Assembly: GCA_037176885.1 (NCBI GenBank)
Contig: JAWWNJ010000024.1
Coordinates: forward strand, 1,674,001-1,738,000
Source: Favolaschia claudopus
Lineage: Eukaryota > Basidiomycota > Agaricomycetes > Agaricales > Mycenaceae
Reading direction: 5' to 3'
DNA length: 64,000 bases
Shown here: one piece after another, positions 35,806 to 46,264 of the stretch
Layout of the letters: each line of letters opens with the position of its first letter
Position numbering within the stretch: the first letter of the stretch is position 1
The notes under the pieces: model-generated
Seen by the model: only the letters and a program-made list of their open reading frames with translations
Told to the model about the DNA's origin: nothing
The model's database searches: none
Position numbers and translations under genes: made by a program

Positions 35806-38800
35806 CTAAAAATGCTCTCCTTCGGCGCTGTTCCCCGTTCGGGAAGGACCAGCCCCGTTGGGAGAGCGAGAGTTCGCTGAGACAGCCGCTAGCAGAATTG
35901 CAACAGCGTTGGCGTCGAATTGCGGCGGGGGAGATTGGCTTTGATGAGCCACAAGGGGTGGTTGAACACCCCCTGATCCATGCGACTGGAGTTGCGTCAC
36001 TTGCCGCTGGAGGTTTACTTGCTCAGCTCGCAAGGAAACCAATTCTTCTTCTCTCGGGTCGTAGTAGAATTCCTCGTTCTGATTGAAAGCGGCTTGCGCG
36101 GCTTCCAGCTCTTGCTCATCCATGTCAAGAACGGAGAGCTGAGCGAAGACAGACTGGTAGTTTTGCGCAGCGGCCGTGGGTTGGGCGGCCGGGCGGTACT
36201 CCTCTACCTGCTGCTTCTTGGACTTGTGCCCGTCTTTCGGGATTGGTATCCCATCGGGGAAACAGTCTCTGAACGCTACGACCTTCATCTTTCCACTCCC
36301 TATGTGGGCTTGCCGGATGAGACACTTATCTCTAAAATGCCCAAACTTGTCGCAATAAAGACACCCCTGATCCGCCAGGTTCCCTTTGAATTGCACGGTT
36401 GGCATTCGCGGGAAAGACTGGGAGTCAGCGGCGCCTGGGACTCTGCCCGGTAGGGACTTATAGAAGGACTCCAACTCGGCCATCCTCTTCTTGGTCGCGG
36501 CGTCAATCTCTTTTAATTGGGAGGTCTGGTTATCCAGCCGCTCCATCATAGTGACGACCGACACCTTAATCGTCTCAAGAAGGGACTTGTTAGGGTCTTC
36601 TTCTTCTTTCTTTACCGTCACGTTTGGGTGAGGTAGTATGGATCGCCCGCTCGACGCCCTTCCAGACCCGCTGGCGTTCTTGGACTTGCTCGAGTAACCC
36701 CGGTCAGAGGCGCCAAAGAACTCAGAGTTAGCGGTCGAGCGTTTTGCGATCCTTTTGGCTTCAGTCATGACCTCGGCCAGCGTCCATGTGCGGACCTCTG
36801 GCTCGTCAGCATCATCCCCGGCAGCGGGAGGTTTCCGCTTGAGGTTCTCCAGAATCCGTTCCTTGAACTCAGGACTCAACTTGGAGAAGAACATCGGGAG
36901 AGCCTCCCGGTGTGAAATTAATTTCGAATCGAGAAGCTTGTTCGCCTCGACGTTCATGACGCGCATTAGGCGCATGAGTTCGTCTTCATCGTCCCGGTCG
37001 ATCCCCTCTTCCGTGAACTTACGAAGCTGCCGGTGCAATTTCTGCACAGAGCCCTTCTTTTGGTCGACTACGGACGGGTAATTTTCCAGGATTTCTTTCT
37101 TAAAGTCGTCGAACTTCTTAGAATACGAGGCGAATTGCCGCCACTCCTCGGCGGTTGCCTGAGCAGTATAGCGGCAGACAAACTCGTTCTTCTTATCATC
37201 CGGCGTCTCATCTAATTCCATCATACGCTCCACATGGTCCAGGAAACGAACAAGTTCCTCCGGCTCTTCCTCTTTGAAGAGCGGGCGCGGGTCACTGTCG
37301 AAGGTGTCGTAAGCCTTGCGGTCGTAGGCATAGGGAGGGTGGTTCTCCTCGTCGCTGTTGTAGTATTCATCTGTCGAGGGATCCGAGACGAAATAAGTCA
37401 TCCTCCCTCCATCCGAATAAACCTTCTCACATCGAATTTGCCCATCAGACCGGTCAATACCAGGCTCCCGCTTGCGACTGCGGTACCCAGGAGGACGACG
37501 GAATGGCGTGCGCGAATGTCCACGACTCTCGGCCCGCGCGAATTCCATCATCTCCCTGCGCAGTTCCTCCCGCTCGCGGTTGCGCTCGAGGTCGTGGATA
37601 CGATTTTGAAGTAAGTTGACTTGGGTACGCAAGGTCTCGGCCGTTGCCTGCGAGTCGCGCAGTTGCTGTGATAGGGTGATGATTTGAGTGTTCTCGAAGG
37701 AGCGGCGTGCGCGTGTGTCCTCGCGGGCCTGCTGTGCCGCGGGATCGAAGGCAGTGGCGAGAGTGTTGGCGAGGTCGTTGCCGCGGGCACGGGATTTTGT
37801 CTTGCGAGAGGGAAGAGGTGGGGTGGGAGCGCGGCGGGCTGTGGCGGTACGAACGACGTCGTCGTCATTGTCGGAGGAAGGGGAGTCGGAGGTGTCGTCG
37901 AATTCGGAGTCGGAGACGTCGCGAGTCCCAACCCGGGTGTTGATAAGGTCTTCGATCTCGTGAGCCTGCTTGACCTCCGGGGGGCAAGAGGCACTTCCGG
38001 TGGGTTTTTTCTGCCGCAGATACTGCACAACGTCAAGACGCGGGCGAAGTAAAATAGTCGGATCACATACCTGCTTATATTTATTCTCAAGTGCCTTGGG
38101 TGGCCGCTCTGCTCGTCTGTTAGCCCTTGCCCACTCGTTATACAGCCGCTCCACCTCCTTCCACCCCTTCTGCCCGACTGGAAGGACCTTCCGGATGATT
38201 TCGAACATCTTGCGGACGTCCTCCTTAGCGTAGTTGGAGGATCCAGCCGGGCGTCCGCGCTTAGCAGCAGGCTCGCTGTCGTTGTCGGAGCCTGATGACA
38301 CGTGCTGCCGTTTTTTCCCCTTGCCATCCGCCGTCTCTTTCTCTTTCCCCTTGCGACGGCGAGTCCCGGCCTTCTCCGTTGGCTTGGAGCCCGGCACAGC
38401 TGTACGCACAAGCTCCGAGCGGGGTTGGAGGGCGGGATCAATGGGGATGGGCTGCTCGACGGGACGAATGGAGAATTGGTACTGTTACAAAAGGTTAGAG
38501 AAAGGTACGCGAGTAAAATTGAAGTGGGACGTACCTGGGGTTGCTGAAAAGCATGCTCGATAGGTGAATGGGGCCCCCCACGGTTCAGATCATTCTACAA
38601 TGAAGAAAAGGTTAGTAATATGTCAGTTTAAGTAAGTACGACGTACCGCCGGCGGTAAACGACGGTTCACTGATTCTGGGGCCGACGGAGGCTGCTGCGA
38701 GGGGGGAGGGTGCTGGTGGTACAACAGACTGAGCTAAAAGAATTGATGAGGAGGTGCAGAACTTACAGGAATGGGTCCATGATATGGGACCCACTGCCCG

Positions 38801-40712
38801 TCCGGATTGAGAGCAAAGAAGTTGCCGTTGAAACGGTGCGTGTAGGTGTAGGCGTGAAATATACCGAAATATAAAAATCACAATATCTAATCCAATACGA
38901 CGTGTGTGTGTGTGTGTGTTCGGGGTGGCGGGAGCACGTATCGTCCCTCAGAATACTTGTGCAAGCTTCAATCAATCAAGGTCGCTACGTTTGAGCGGGA
39001 CGAACTACTAGATTGTCTAGCGAGAACGTAGCGGGCAAAACGATTCGCAGCGGGAGAAGCGAAGAGTCACTCTTTCTGAGACTTCGAAATGAGAAATTCT
39101 GAGTCTAGCGGGGAGGGTCTCCGTGCCAATAGAAAAGCGTCGCCCGGTAGTGGATCGTCAACCGGCAAGAAGCTTTCTGGATGACAACCGGCGGGCAGAA
39201 GGCGCGGCTCAGCGGGACGGGGTTCTTATACGACCGGCGCGGCTCTGGCGAGAAGCGGGGCTCTTATGTCGATGGCGCGGACACTAACAGTGACCCGGGC
39301 AGTTACACCACTACGCGGCGGCGAGCTCGAACGGGGGTCTTGGTTATACCGCGGAACGGCTGGCACACGGGGCGTCGACGGCGCGGAATCAAGCTCGAAC
39401 GGGGGTCTTGGTTATACCGCAGAACAGCAAGAAACGGGGCTTCGTATTTCAGGAGGGCTCGGGCTCAAAGGCTGGCGGGGCTCTCAAAGTTCTGGCGGCT
39501 CGGTGTGCCACAAGTCTTTCCGTATCACTCGAGTCTCTCTCAGATATCAAGTCTAGTCTCTTTCAAAGTTCAATTCAAATTCTAGAGTCCGCTACAAACT
39601 GCCCTTGTCTACGGGTAGGTAATTGACTGAGTAACAAAAAGTACACCGGGAGATTAAATACATGCAGCGGGAGCAGAAACAACCAAATAAAATCATGATG
39701 AGAGAGTGTCCAAGTTTGATGCCGCGCCCGCTGGGAACCAATGGTATATTCAGGATTGCGAGTCGTGAGTGAAAAGACTGCCTCCCGGAGAAAGTCCATG
39801 CGGGCGGGTGGGTATTGCGCCTTATTGCAGTGCAATGGCGTGCTGGTTGCCATGTCCCCGGGAGGGGACACGAAATTCTTCCTTCATAATATGGTCTTGC
39901 CGCTGGTCGAGTTGAAGTCGAAAAGGCTTCCCGCTGAGTAGTTAGTCAACGGCTCGACAGCGGTCAAGTTTGTCTCGTCTTCTATCTTCAGAACAGTCTA
40001 AGTTCCAGGGAAAATAGGGAGAGCCGAGTCGCGTTAGCGGCTCGCCACTCGCCGTTCGGGTTGTCCGCAATCAGCGGGAAATGCCCCCGGCAACTCGCCA
40101 TGTCCTTCTCATCATTCTGACAGAGCCGTTGGCTGGATAGCCGCTGGCTCCGCGGTGCTCCCGCTGGCAGTCGGTTAAGTCCCGGCTGTCCGTAATCAGC
40201 CGGCGTACTCGTTTAGAGCCTGCCGGTGATCCTGTTCGTCGGTAGAGTGGTGGCCGTCCTGAGCTCGAAGTTGAACTCAGTATGGTCCCCCGCTAGATCC
40301 TCTTCATGTTGGTCGGCGGGTGAGCGCCTAACCTCAGGGAGGTTGGTAGTTCCTCTTAGTCGCCTCCAGCACCTTGAGATAGTGGTTTCCCACTAAGTCT
40401 CTTGGCCCGGCAGTTTAGAAATAGTCAGCGGCAGAGTCTCGCACCCATGTTTAGGGAAACGTCGCTAAGCCGCTGCTACCCGTTGGTGTCCCACCAGCTT
40501 GTCGGCCATCCACAGCAATAAGATACTGCCCGCGAGGACGGGCATATCTTCTAGTATCCTAGCCTCACTTCTCCCGCTGATAGGTCTCGAAAATCGATAA
40601 ATTCCGGGCATTTCATGCCTAGCCGCTGGGCGGCCCTATCACCGTTGTCGTCTTGTGCGAGCTCGGGAATGCGAATAGGAGTGAAGGGAGGGTGAAGAGG
40701 TGGGTCAGACAT
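35806..40712 (-). CDS. DUF6818-Gag fusion, first exon split by a solo LTR
   Basis: It starts MSDPPLHPPFTPIR at 40712. After 71 nt the frame is interrupted by a solo LTR (38829-40641) and resumes at 38828; without the LTR and one target-duplication copy it reads on as DDNGNFFALNPDGQW. Short introns near 38735-38768, 38589-38646 and 38484-38535, plus one of 60 nt at 38011-38070, precede or interrupt a Myb/SANT-like DUF6818 domain (KRGRPAGSSNYAKEDVRK to ALENKYKQ), which should bind DNA. A coiled coil follows (LSQQLRDSQATAETLR). The same frame then runs into gypsy Gag (LVRFLDHVERMMELDETPDD; capsid-like region), and into a C-terminal CLYCDKFGHFRDKC zinc knuckle (CCHC). From the end of the last intron to the stop at 35806 there is no break. 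Confidence 0.75.
38829..40641 (-). mobile_element. Solo LTR inside a coding exon
   Basis: 1813 bp, nearly identical to the 3' LTR at 23264-25075. It is flanked by a 4-bp direct duplication, CCGT on the plus strand (38825-38828 and 40642-40645). Both flanks belong to the same exon, and removal of the LTR plus one duplication copy restores the reading frame exactly. So this copy is not the 5' LTR of the adjacent gag-pol. It is a separate insertion reduced to one LTR by recombination. Confidence 0.85.
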
Positions 40713-42542
40713 GCACTGCGAGAGATGAGATTGAGAAGAGAGAGTAAAGAGAAGGAAGAGAGAGTCTGACCGAAAGATTTTCTTTGTCCTGCCTCTTAAA
40801 CGACCACCTCCCGAGAAATCCCGGACTGAAAATCATGCCATTGGGCTCTACATATGCTCTGCACATGCTCAGTGGTCAGGACGACACTGCTTAAGGGCCA
40901 TTTACCTTCGGCATTATTCGGTTTTTGGACCAAGCGGAAATCCCGACAAAGCGGCAAATAGTGAGACATGTCTTGAGGATTCGCGCTCAGCGTGGTTGAA
41001 AGATGGCATCTGCGCCATTCATGCGCTTGTCGGGGCCGCTCGGGGTGTCAATTCAGTACGGCGCGCTGAAAAACACGTTCCTCGAATGTGCTGCATTGAA
41101 TGACGCATTTCGGGCGACTGGGCACCGGAAGTGTGGGATTGAGCCCAAGGAGACAGAGAGAGAGGGAGGGAGTGCCAGCGCAGCGTGAAGGAGGATGAGG
41201 GAGAAGAGGTGGAGGAGGTGAGCATAGCCACACGGGCATCACCGACCTTCCTAATCAGGTTAATTTTCGACGTGAACGGTTTAGAAGAGGGGGGGGTAGC
41301 CCTCTTCCAGATTCAGAATATACGGTGGTTTAGAATGGGTGCTAAGCGAGATTTCAGTCCGATGGGGTCCTGATGATGCACCGGCATCGCGGCGGATATT
41401 GTCTAGATATTCGAAAACATTTTTTTATTCTTACGGGAAGTCACCCACTGACAATATTTTGGGACCCAAAGTTTCGAGAAGTTCAACAAGGTCCTCATAG
41501 GATCGTAACTTCCCCTTCCGTTGGTTACATGTACCCGATTAGTGAATAGCTTGGGTGGAGTAAGAGAACAAACCCTCCCTTTGTCGTGTTCAGCAATCAC
41601 TTTTCTTGTTTCCCTGGCCTTTCGGGCTACAGGCGGCGGTTTACACTCGGGTAAGGGTTGAAAATAGTCGAATTTTCGAAGGTGAATATTGCACCCAAAT
41701 CTGCTCCAAAGCACTCCATATTCCACTCCAGGCAACATTAGTACTACCATTATATATATTCAGAATATTGCGTCGAACGAAGCAGTGGAACATCCGCAAA
41801 ACAGTTTTACATGTGACGCGTGAGTGCGTGGTGAGTGCGAGAGACCCAAATGGTGAGTGCGAGAGATTCGCGATCCCGACAAAGTATTGCCATTGCTGAA
41901 CCATGAAGCATTGTTTAAGTCTTGTTCTGTTGTGTGCTTCCTCTCGTGCTTAATTCCGGCTGGGGATGAGTCTCTTTCTGACGATTTAGTAGAGAATGTA
42001 GCCTTAGGTAAGTAAAAGACTGATGTCCCCGCCGCAGTACAGGATGTTATTGCCTGATTGTTGTGTATTTATTGAAGCATTGATCAAATCTATTTGTGAT
42101 GAAGGTATTCAGAGCCACAGGGATTGTTTTCAAGGATCTGTAAACGGAATATCAGCACCCCGCCACCCCGTTTGAGCATTTAAGCAGTTCATCACTACCT
42201 TAGGGCTTGCCGGGCTGCTGTTCTGTTGGTATCTGGTGTAGAAAGAGTCCTCGCAAGCTGGGCAGGGAGCGTTTTGAATTTCGCCCGGGCGGTCCAAGCG
42301 ATGAATCGTGGTTCTCTTGAGGAAATGACACACAGTCATCACATAAGTATTACACCACGGAGATTGCTTCCCGTTCGCCCGCTCGGTACGATCGCGACGC
42401 AATTGATAGACAGCCATTCCCGCCGTCAAGTTATCCGACGGTGGTGAGCAAATGTTCTAGCGGAGGGCCCGGTGGACGACGCCGGAGACAGGCTTAATAA
42501 GCCTATCGGCTACACTACCCAGCCACTATATAGCCGAACGGT
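40713..42542. other. Upstream region of the DUF6818-gag gene; no gene seen
   Basis: On the minus strand the 60 bp before the ATG at 40712 is a CT-rich leader, as is common before basidiomycete start codons. The remainder up to the right inverted repeat has no open frame with recognisable protein and no second LTR. A palindrome AGGCTTAATAAGCCT lies at about 42490-42505. Confidence 0.4.
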
Positions 42543-42584
42543 TGGCTAGAGTCGTAAGTTTAGTTTGTAATTTTATATGGCTAG
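42543..42584 (-). repeat. Right inverted repeat of the 19.9-kb segment
   Basis: Reverse-complement partner of 22710-22751, one mismatch in 42. Weaker matching continues about 10 bases outward (GTTCGTGTAC against CTACGTGCAC), so the true end may be slightly further out. Confidence 0.85.
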
Positions 42585-42611
42585 GTTCGTGTACTTCATT
42601 CTATATATTAC

Positions 42612-43036
42612 AGCTATGGCTCTAGTCTGGTCATAGAGGAGCGCGTACTCAAGGGTGTGTGTGATAGGACTATCATCCCCTTCCTCTTCGCGTTGGTCTT
42701 GAAGCTCTTGACGGCGGTCGTCTTCGCTGACAAGGGCCTCGATTGGCTCGAAGAGCGACACGGTCTTGCGGAGGCCACGTCCCAGTGTCGCGTAGGCTTT
42801 CCTGCGGACCTTCAGCTGGGTAAGGGGAGAATATGACGTGCTCACGCAGGCTGGCGTTGAGCGGGTGCTTTCTGCGCGTCGACAGCGAGCTCTAGCTCAG
42901 CGATGCGGCGCTTGAGACGGGCTTCCGTCTGTCTCTGAGGGTCGGCGACCTCCGGGGAAGACGCACGAGGCGGGGACGAGGAGCGAACGGAGGAGGACGA
43001 CATTGGCGGGGCGGAAAAGTGGGAGGAAGAAAGCAA
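42612..43036 (-). CDS. DUF6698-like protein, N-terminal half (split gene)
   Basis: It starts at an ATG at 43036 or 43003 (MSSSSVRSSSPPRASSPE). A Ser/Pro-rich start leads into a coiled coil (EARLKRRIAELELAVDAQ), then KAYATLGRGLRKTVSLFEPI and LVSEDDRRQELQDQREEEGD, the typical order at the front of DUF6698 proteins. The frame changes near 42842 without a convincing intron (only 30 nt is available), which may be a frameshift. The exon ends at 42612 with a GTAATA donor. The matching acceptor and the rest of the protein are at 22661 and below, beyond the 19.9-kb insertion. Confidence 0.68.
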
Positions 43037-43242
43037 GCGAAGGTTTGTTGGTGTTTCAGCTTTTATCTGAGCTTTTGTTGATGTCTCACGCTAACTGTAA
43101 ACAGGTCCACGAGACGAGTCACCAACGTGATCGTGCAATGACGACTTGATTTCAATTTCCAAGCCAATAAATCACAGGGTGATCTGCAGCCCGTAGTACT
43201 CCGCTTTTTTCGCTCTCCCCAGCCCGCTCACCACCCCCCGGC

Positions 43243-43885
43243 ATGCGGGCCATTCTTTGGGCTATTCTACTGCTTTTTCTTATGCTCCGGGTCACCAAAT
43301 GCTGCACTTCTTGCGACGCAGAATATTCTACCCCGGCAGAAGTCAAAAAGCATCGCGATAAATGCGACAAATTTGCGGCGCATGGAGTCGCACAGGTTCA
43401 GCGAAGGAGGGAGCTAGCGGACCGCAAGGAAGGGCGTATCAAAAAAAAGCGTCGCATGAATCAAGCTTCGGGCGCTGTGTCTTCCGAGTCGGTGCGGCTT
43501 GCTCGGCTCCATCTCATATAGTCTTATGCTGAATTTTGCCGCATCCTAGCATGCCGCCGGTCCTTCCTATTCGTCTGATGCAGCCCTGCACTCCAGCGAC
43601 ACCCCTAACATGGACTCGGACGTCCATATGGACTACTATGACTATGATCCGCCTAATCTGCAGCCTGTCCCCCCTTCCTCTCCGCCACCCCCACCACCTC
43701 CGCCGCCTCCACCTCCACCTCCACCCCTTGTCACAAGCTCTGGGCGACCCGCGCGCAGCGCCGGCCTGCCCAAACGATTCCAGCATATCGTGCCTGAGGC
43801 AGCGCCTGTGGTAGTCCTGCCCCCCAGAATGTTGCCACGCCCTCCAAAGGGTGGCAGATTACAAACTTTCTTCGAGCTAAGCTGA
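43243..43885 (+). pseudogene. N-terminal fragment of a Plavaka-type (CACTA) transposon protein
   Basis: The first exon has a C2HC finger (CTSCDAEYSTPAEVKKHRDKC) followed by a basic RIKKKRRMN. An intron with GTGCGG donor and CATCCTAG acceptor (about 43491-43549) joins to HAAGPSYSSDAA, then VHMDYYDYDPP, a run of 15 prolines and SGRPARSAGLPKRFQ. This order is the one I know at the start of Plavaka-type proteins in Agaricomycetes. The open frame stops at 43885 right after PPRMLPRPPKGG; the rest of the protein and the DDE domain are absent. It is a truncated remnant. Confidence 0.6.
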
Positions 43886-43956
43886 TTGCGGGACCGAACA
43901 TAGCACATTCTTCTGTATAGATTTTCCCAAGAATTGTAATAATTGACAAGATGGAA

Positions 43957-46264
43957 TCAAATAGAGTACAAATCTGTCACTATCGCCGACGTTGCCTTTG
44001 GCCTCTTTACGACACCTACCGCCAAAATCCCAAGTGCGTTGAAAACCCCCTGATAATAGCAAGCCACCACGGTCATCTCCAACAAACACAGTTTCCCCTC
44101 GGTAAGCCCATTGCAGAATGCCATCAGCGGCCTCTCCCCACCGCCAGCACTGAAATTCTCCCGGGCCAAAAACCATTCAACTTGACTGGCGCAAGGCCAT
44201 TCCTTGACTTTCTCCACCAGTCGAGCCAGCCAATGTTGTCTCTGCGGCTCAGACTCTCCCCGCTCCCATGGCGGTATTTTTGCAGGAATATTCCATGTCG
44301 ATTCATGAAACAGACCACTCCGTCGAGTTCTGCGAACATCAAGAGCAACAGGAATATTGCGGAGCTTGTGCGCAAACAAGATCTCGTCTGTTCTATCCAG
44401 CTGAATCTGCGCATGACACAAAGTGAGGTCCCAGAGGATAAGCTGTTTCACGCTGTCGTCATCCATACTGCTGAGTTCTAACCGACCCGTTGTGCTCTGT
44501 GAGATGATTGGGGAAAGATCCATGCTGAGAAAGTCATCTGCAGTGTCTGAACCAAAGATCAATGGTCCGCCGTATTTCCAGAAGAATCGTGCATTGAACG
44601 ACGAAATCCCGCCAAACGCTCGCGGGTGCTGCATCTTCCAGTACGTTCCCCCAAGCACCTCTCTCCACTGACCTGTCGTCAGGCCGTGACAGACAGACTC
44701 ATTGCAGTCAAGATCGCGGTCGATGCGCGCCATCCATGCGCGTCGAATGTACACCCAGATGAAAAGCATGACGGCAGTTTTCTCCCGTGGTTTATTGAGG
44801 AATAAGTGGGGAGGTGGAGCAACAAACAAGAGAAGCTCGCAAGATCGTGGGAAGAGCTGTATGTCGTGAACGAGAGGATAGCCACTGGTGTTATGCAGCC
44901 CCATCTCCCAGGATTCGATAAATTTTGGCGCCCATTGAGACGTCGCAAAGCTCTCGATAACCGCCAAGTGCTGGCGATACCATTTGGAAGACGGGGCAGG
45001 TCCTTTGGGGGTCACCAAGGCGGGTGGCTCTGGTTGAGGTATCATTGCCCTCTCTGCAGCTAATTCGGAGTTAGCACACATCACATGAAGACACCAACTG
45101 TCGCACCATATTTTTCCATCAAATCTCCAGCCAAGTCGCCAGCGCGACGCACCTCTGCGGCCAAGCGAGGTGAGATGTTGTGATTCTTCCTGGAGAGATC
45201 TGCCCCCCAACTCGTTAGTAATTGACTTCAATGCACTGAAATCAGTTCTGAGTCCCACCTGAACCCTGCAGCATTCTGCTGACATCAGCCCTTGAATACC
45301 GGTCTTCATTATATTTGTCCGTGCGAGCAGCATAACCGCGAGCCACGTCTTCAAAGTTCGTGGATGCTGCAGCCGGCGGAGGGTAGTATTCAAGCGGTTT
45401 GTTGTGAACCAGAGCACCACCACGAATATTCTGGAGAGATCGTGCCACACCTGCGTCTTGCCATAGACCAGTCTCAACCGAAACTCGCTGCAGCAGTACT
45501 TGCTTCGATCCCTCAACACGCAACAGATTTTCGGAACCTAGCTCCAGCCAGACTGGCACCCCAAGATTACGTAGGACCAAGTAATCAGCTTCCGACACAG
45601 CAATCGAACCACGCAGCCCAGTTTCGCTGTTGCGCACAGTAGTTGGCAACTCCGCGTAAAGCATCTGATCGCACCACAAGATGTATGCCTGCAGCTCTGC
45701 TACAGATTGCTGCAGCCCAGCTATATATTCCAAGAGATCGCGGTAGGTGAGGTGAGGAGAGCGCATGCAGAAGCTCGCATTGTGGGCGCGCACCATTGCG
45801 ATGACTGGGGGAGTCACACCGACAGATTCGGACAGTCGGCTGGACTCCTGCGACGCAATCAGGGTCTCCACTTGGCAGATGTACACGACAACGTCTGCCT
45901 GAAGCTTTTCTCGGATCGTGGTTTCAAGATATCCCCGCTGTGGCCACGATGGGTGTCGTACAAAGGCCGCCGGATTATCTTGAAGCCTGAATTTGTTGAT
46001 GTAAACGTTAAGATTGAGGCGATCTAGCGATCCAGTGGGCATCCAAGCAAGATATGGAAACTTCGGCTTGTGGAGCTGTGGTACCACCGAATACTCCAGT
46101 AGTCCCCAGTGGCCATCAATGCGAGGGATAGGACGCGTATCCAGCAAGGGATCCCAGTGCGGGAGGCTGGGCACATGCTTGGTGTTACTGCCGATAACGA
46201 TTGATCCACTCAAGGTATGAGCCCAGACATCATATGGAGCAGTTCGAGCCATCCTGATACGCAC
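43957..46264 (-). CDS. Large uncharacterised lineage-specific protein (gene C)
   Basis: The first exon (from 46264, or the second ATG at 46252) reads MARTAPYDVWAHTLSGS and is open for about 330 residues, with PYLAWMPTGSLDRLNLNVYI, PVIAMVRAHNASF, LTYRDLLEYIAGLQQS and ALVHNKPLEYYPP. A GTGGGA donor near 45257 and two short introns lead to a second part of about 330 residues, open to the stop at 43957 (KFIESWEMG; MLFIWVYIRRAWMARIDRD; SSMDDDSVKQLILWDL). No signal peptide or known domain is evident. I recall multi-copy hypothetical proteins of this pattern in Agaricomycetes, with no function assigned. It lies on the same strand as genes A and B upstream. Confidence 0.72.

Larger units (their letters stand above)
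22710..42584. mobile_element. 19.9-kb segment bounded by 42-bp inverted repeats, inserted in a DUF6698 intron
   Basis: Left 22710-22751 and right 42543-42584 match in inverted orientation at 41 of 42 positions, starting CTAGCCATATAAAA. The sequence just outside both ends belongs to a single intron of a DUF6698-like gene: donor GTAATA at 42611, acceptor at about 22662. The ends are consistent with a TA or CTAG target duplication, but I cannot tell which. No transposase for these ends is visible. The contents are a gypsy gag-pol unit with a 3' LTR, a DUF6818 fusion, a solo LTR and two antisense genes. It may be a small inverted-repeat transposon swollen by nested insertions, or a large composite element. 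Confidence 0.7.

Noticed and set aside
23264..40641. A simple full-length LTR retrotransposon with a matching pair of LTRs
   Set aside because: The right-hand LTR has one coding exon on both sides and its own 4-bp duplication, and its inner flank is coding sequence rather than a primer-binding site, so it is a solo LTR.
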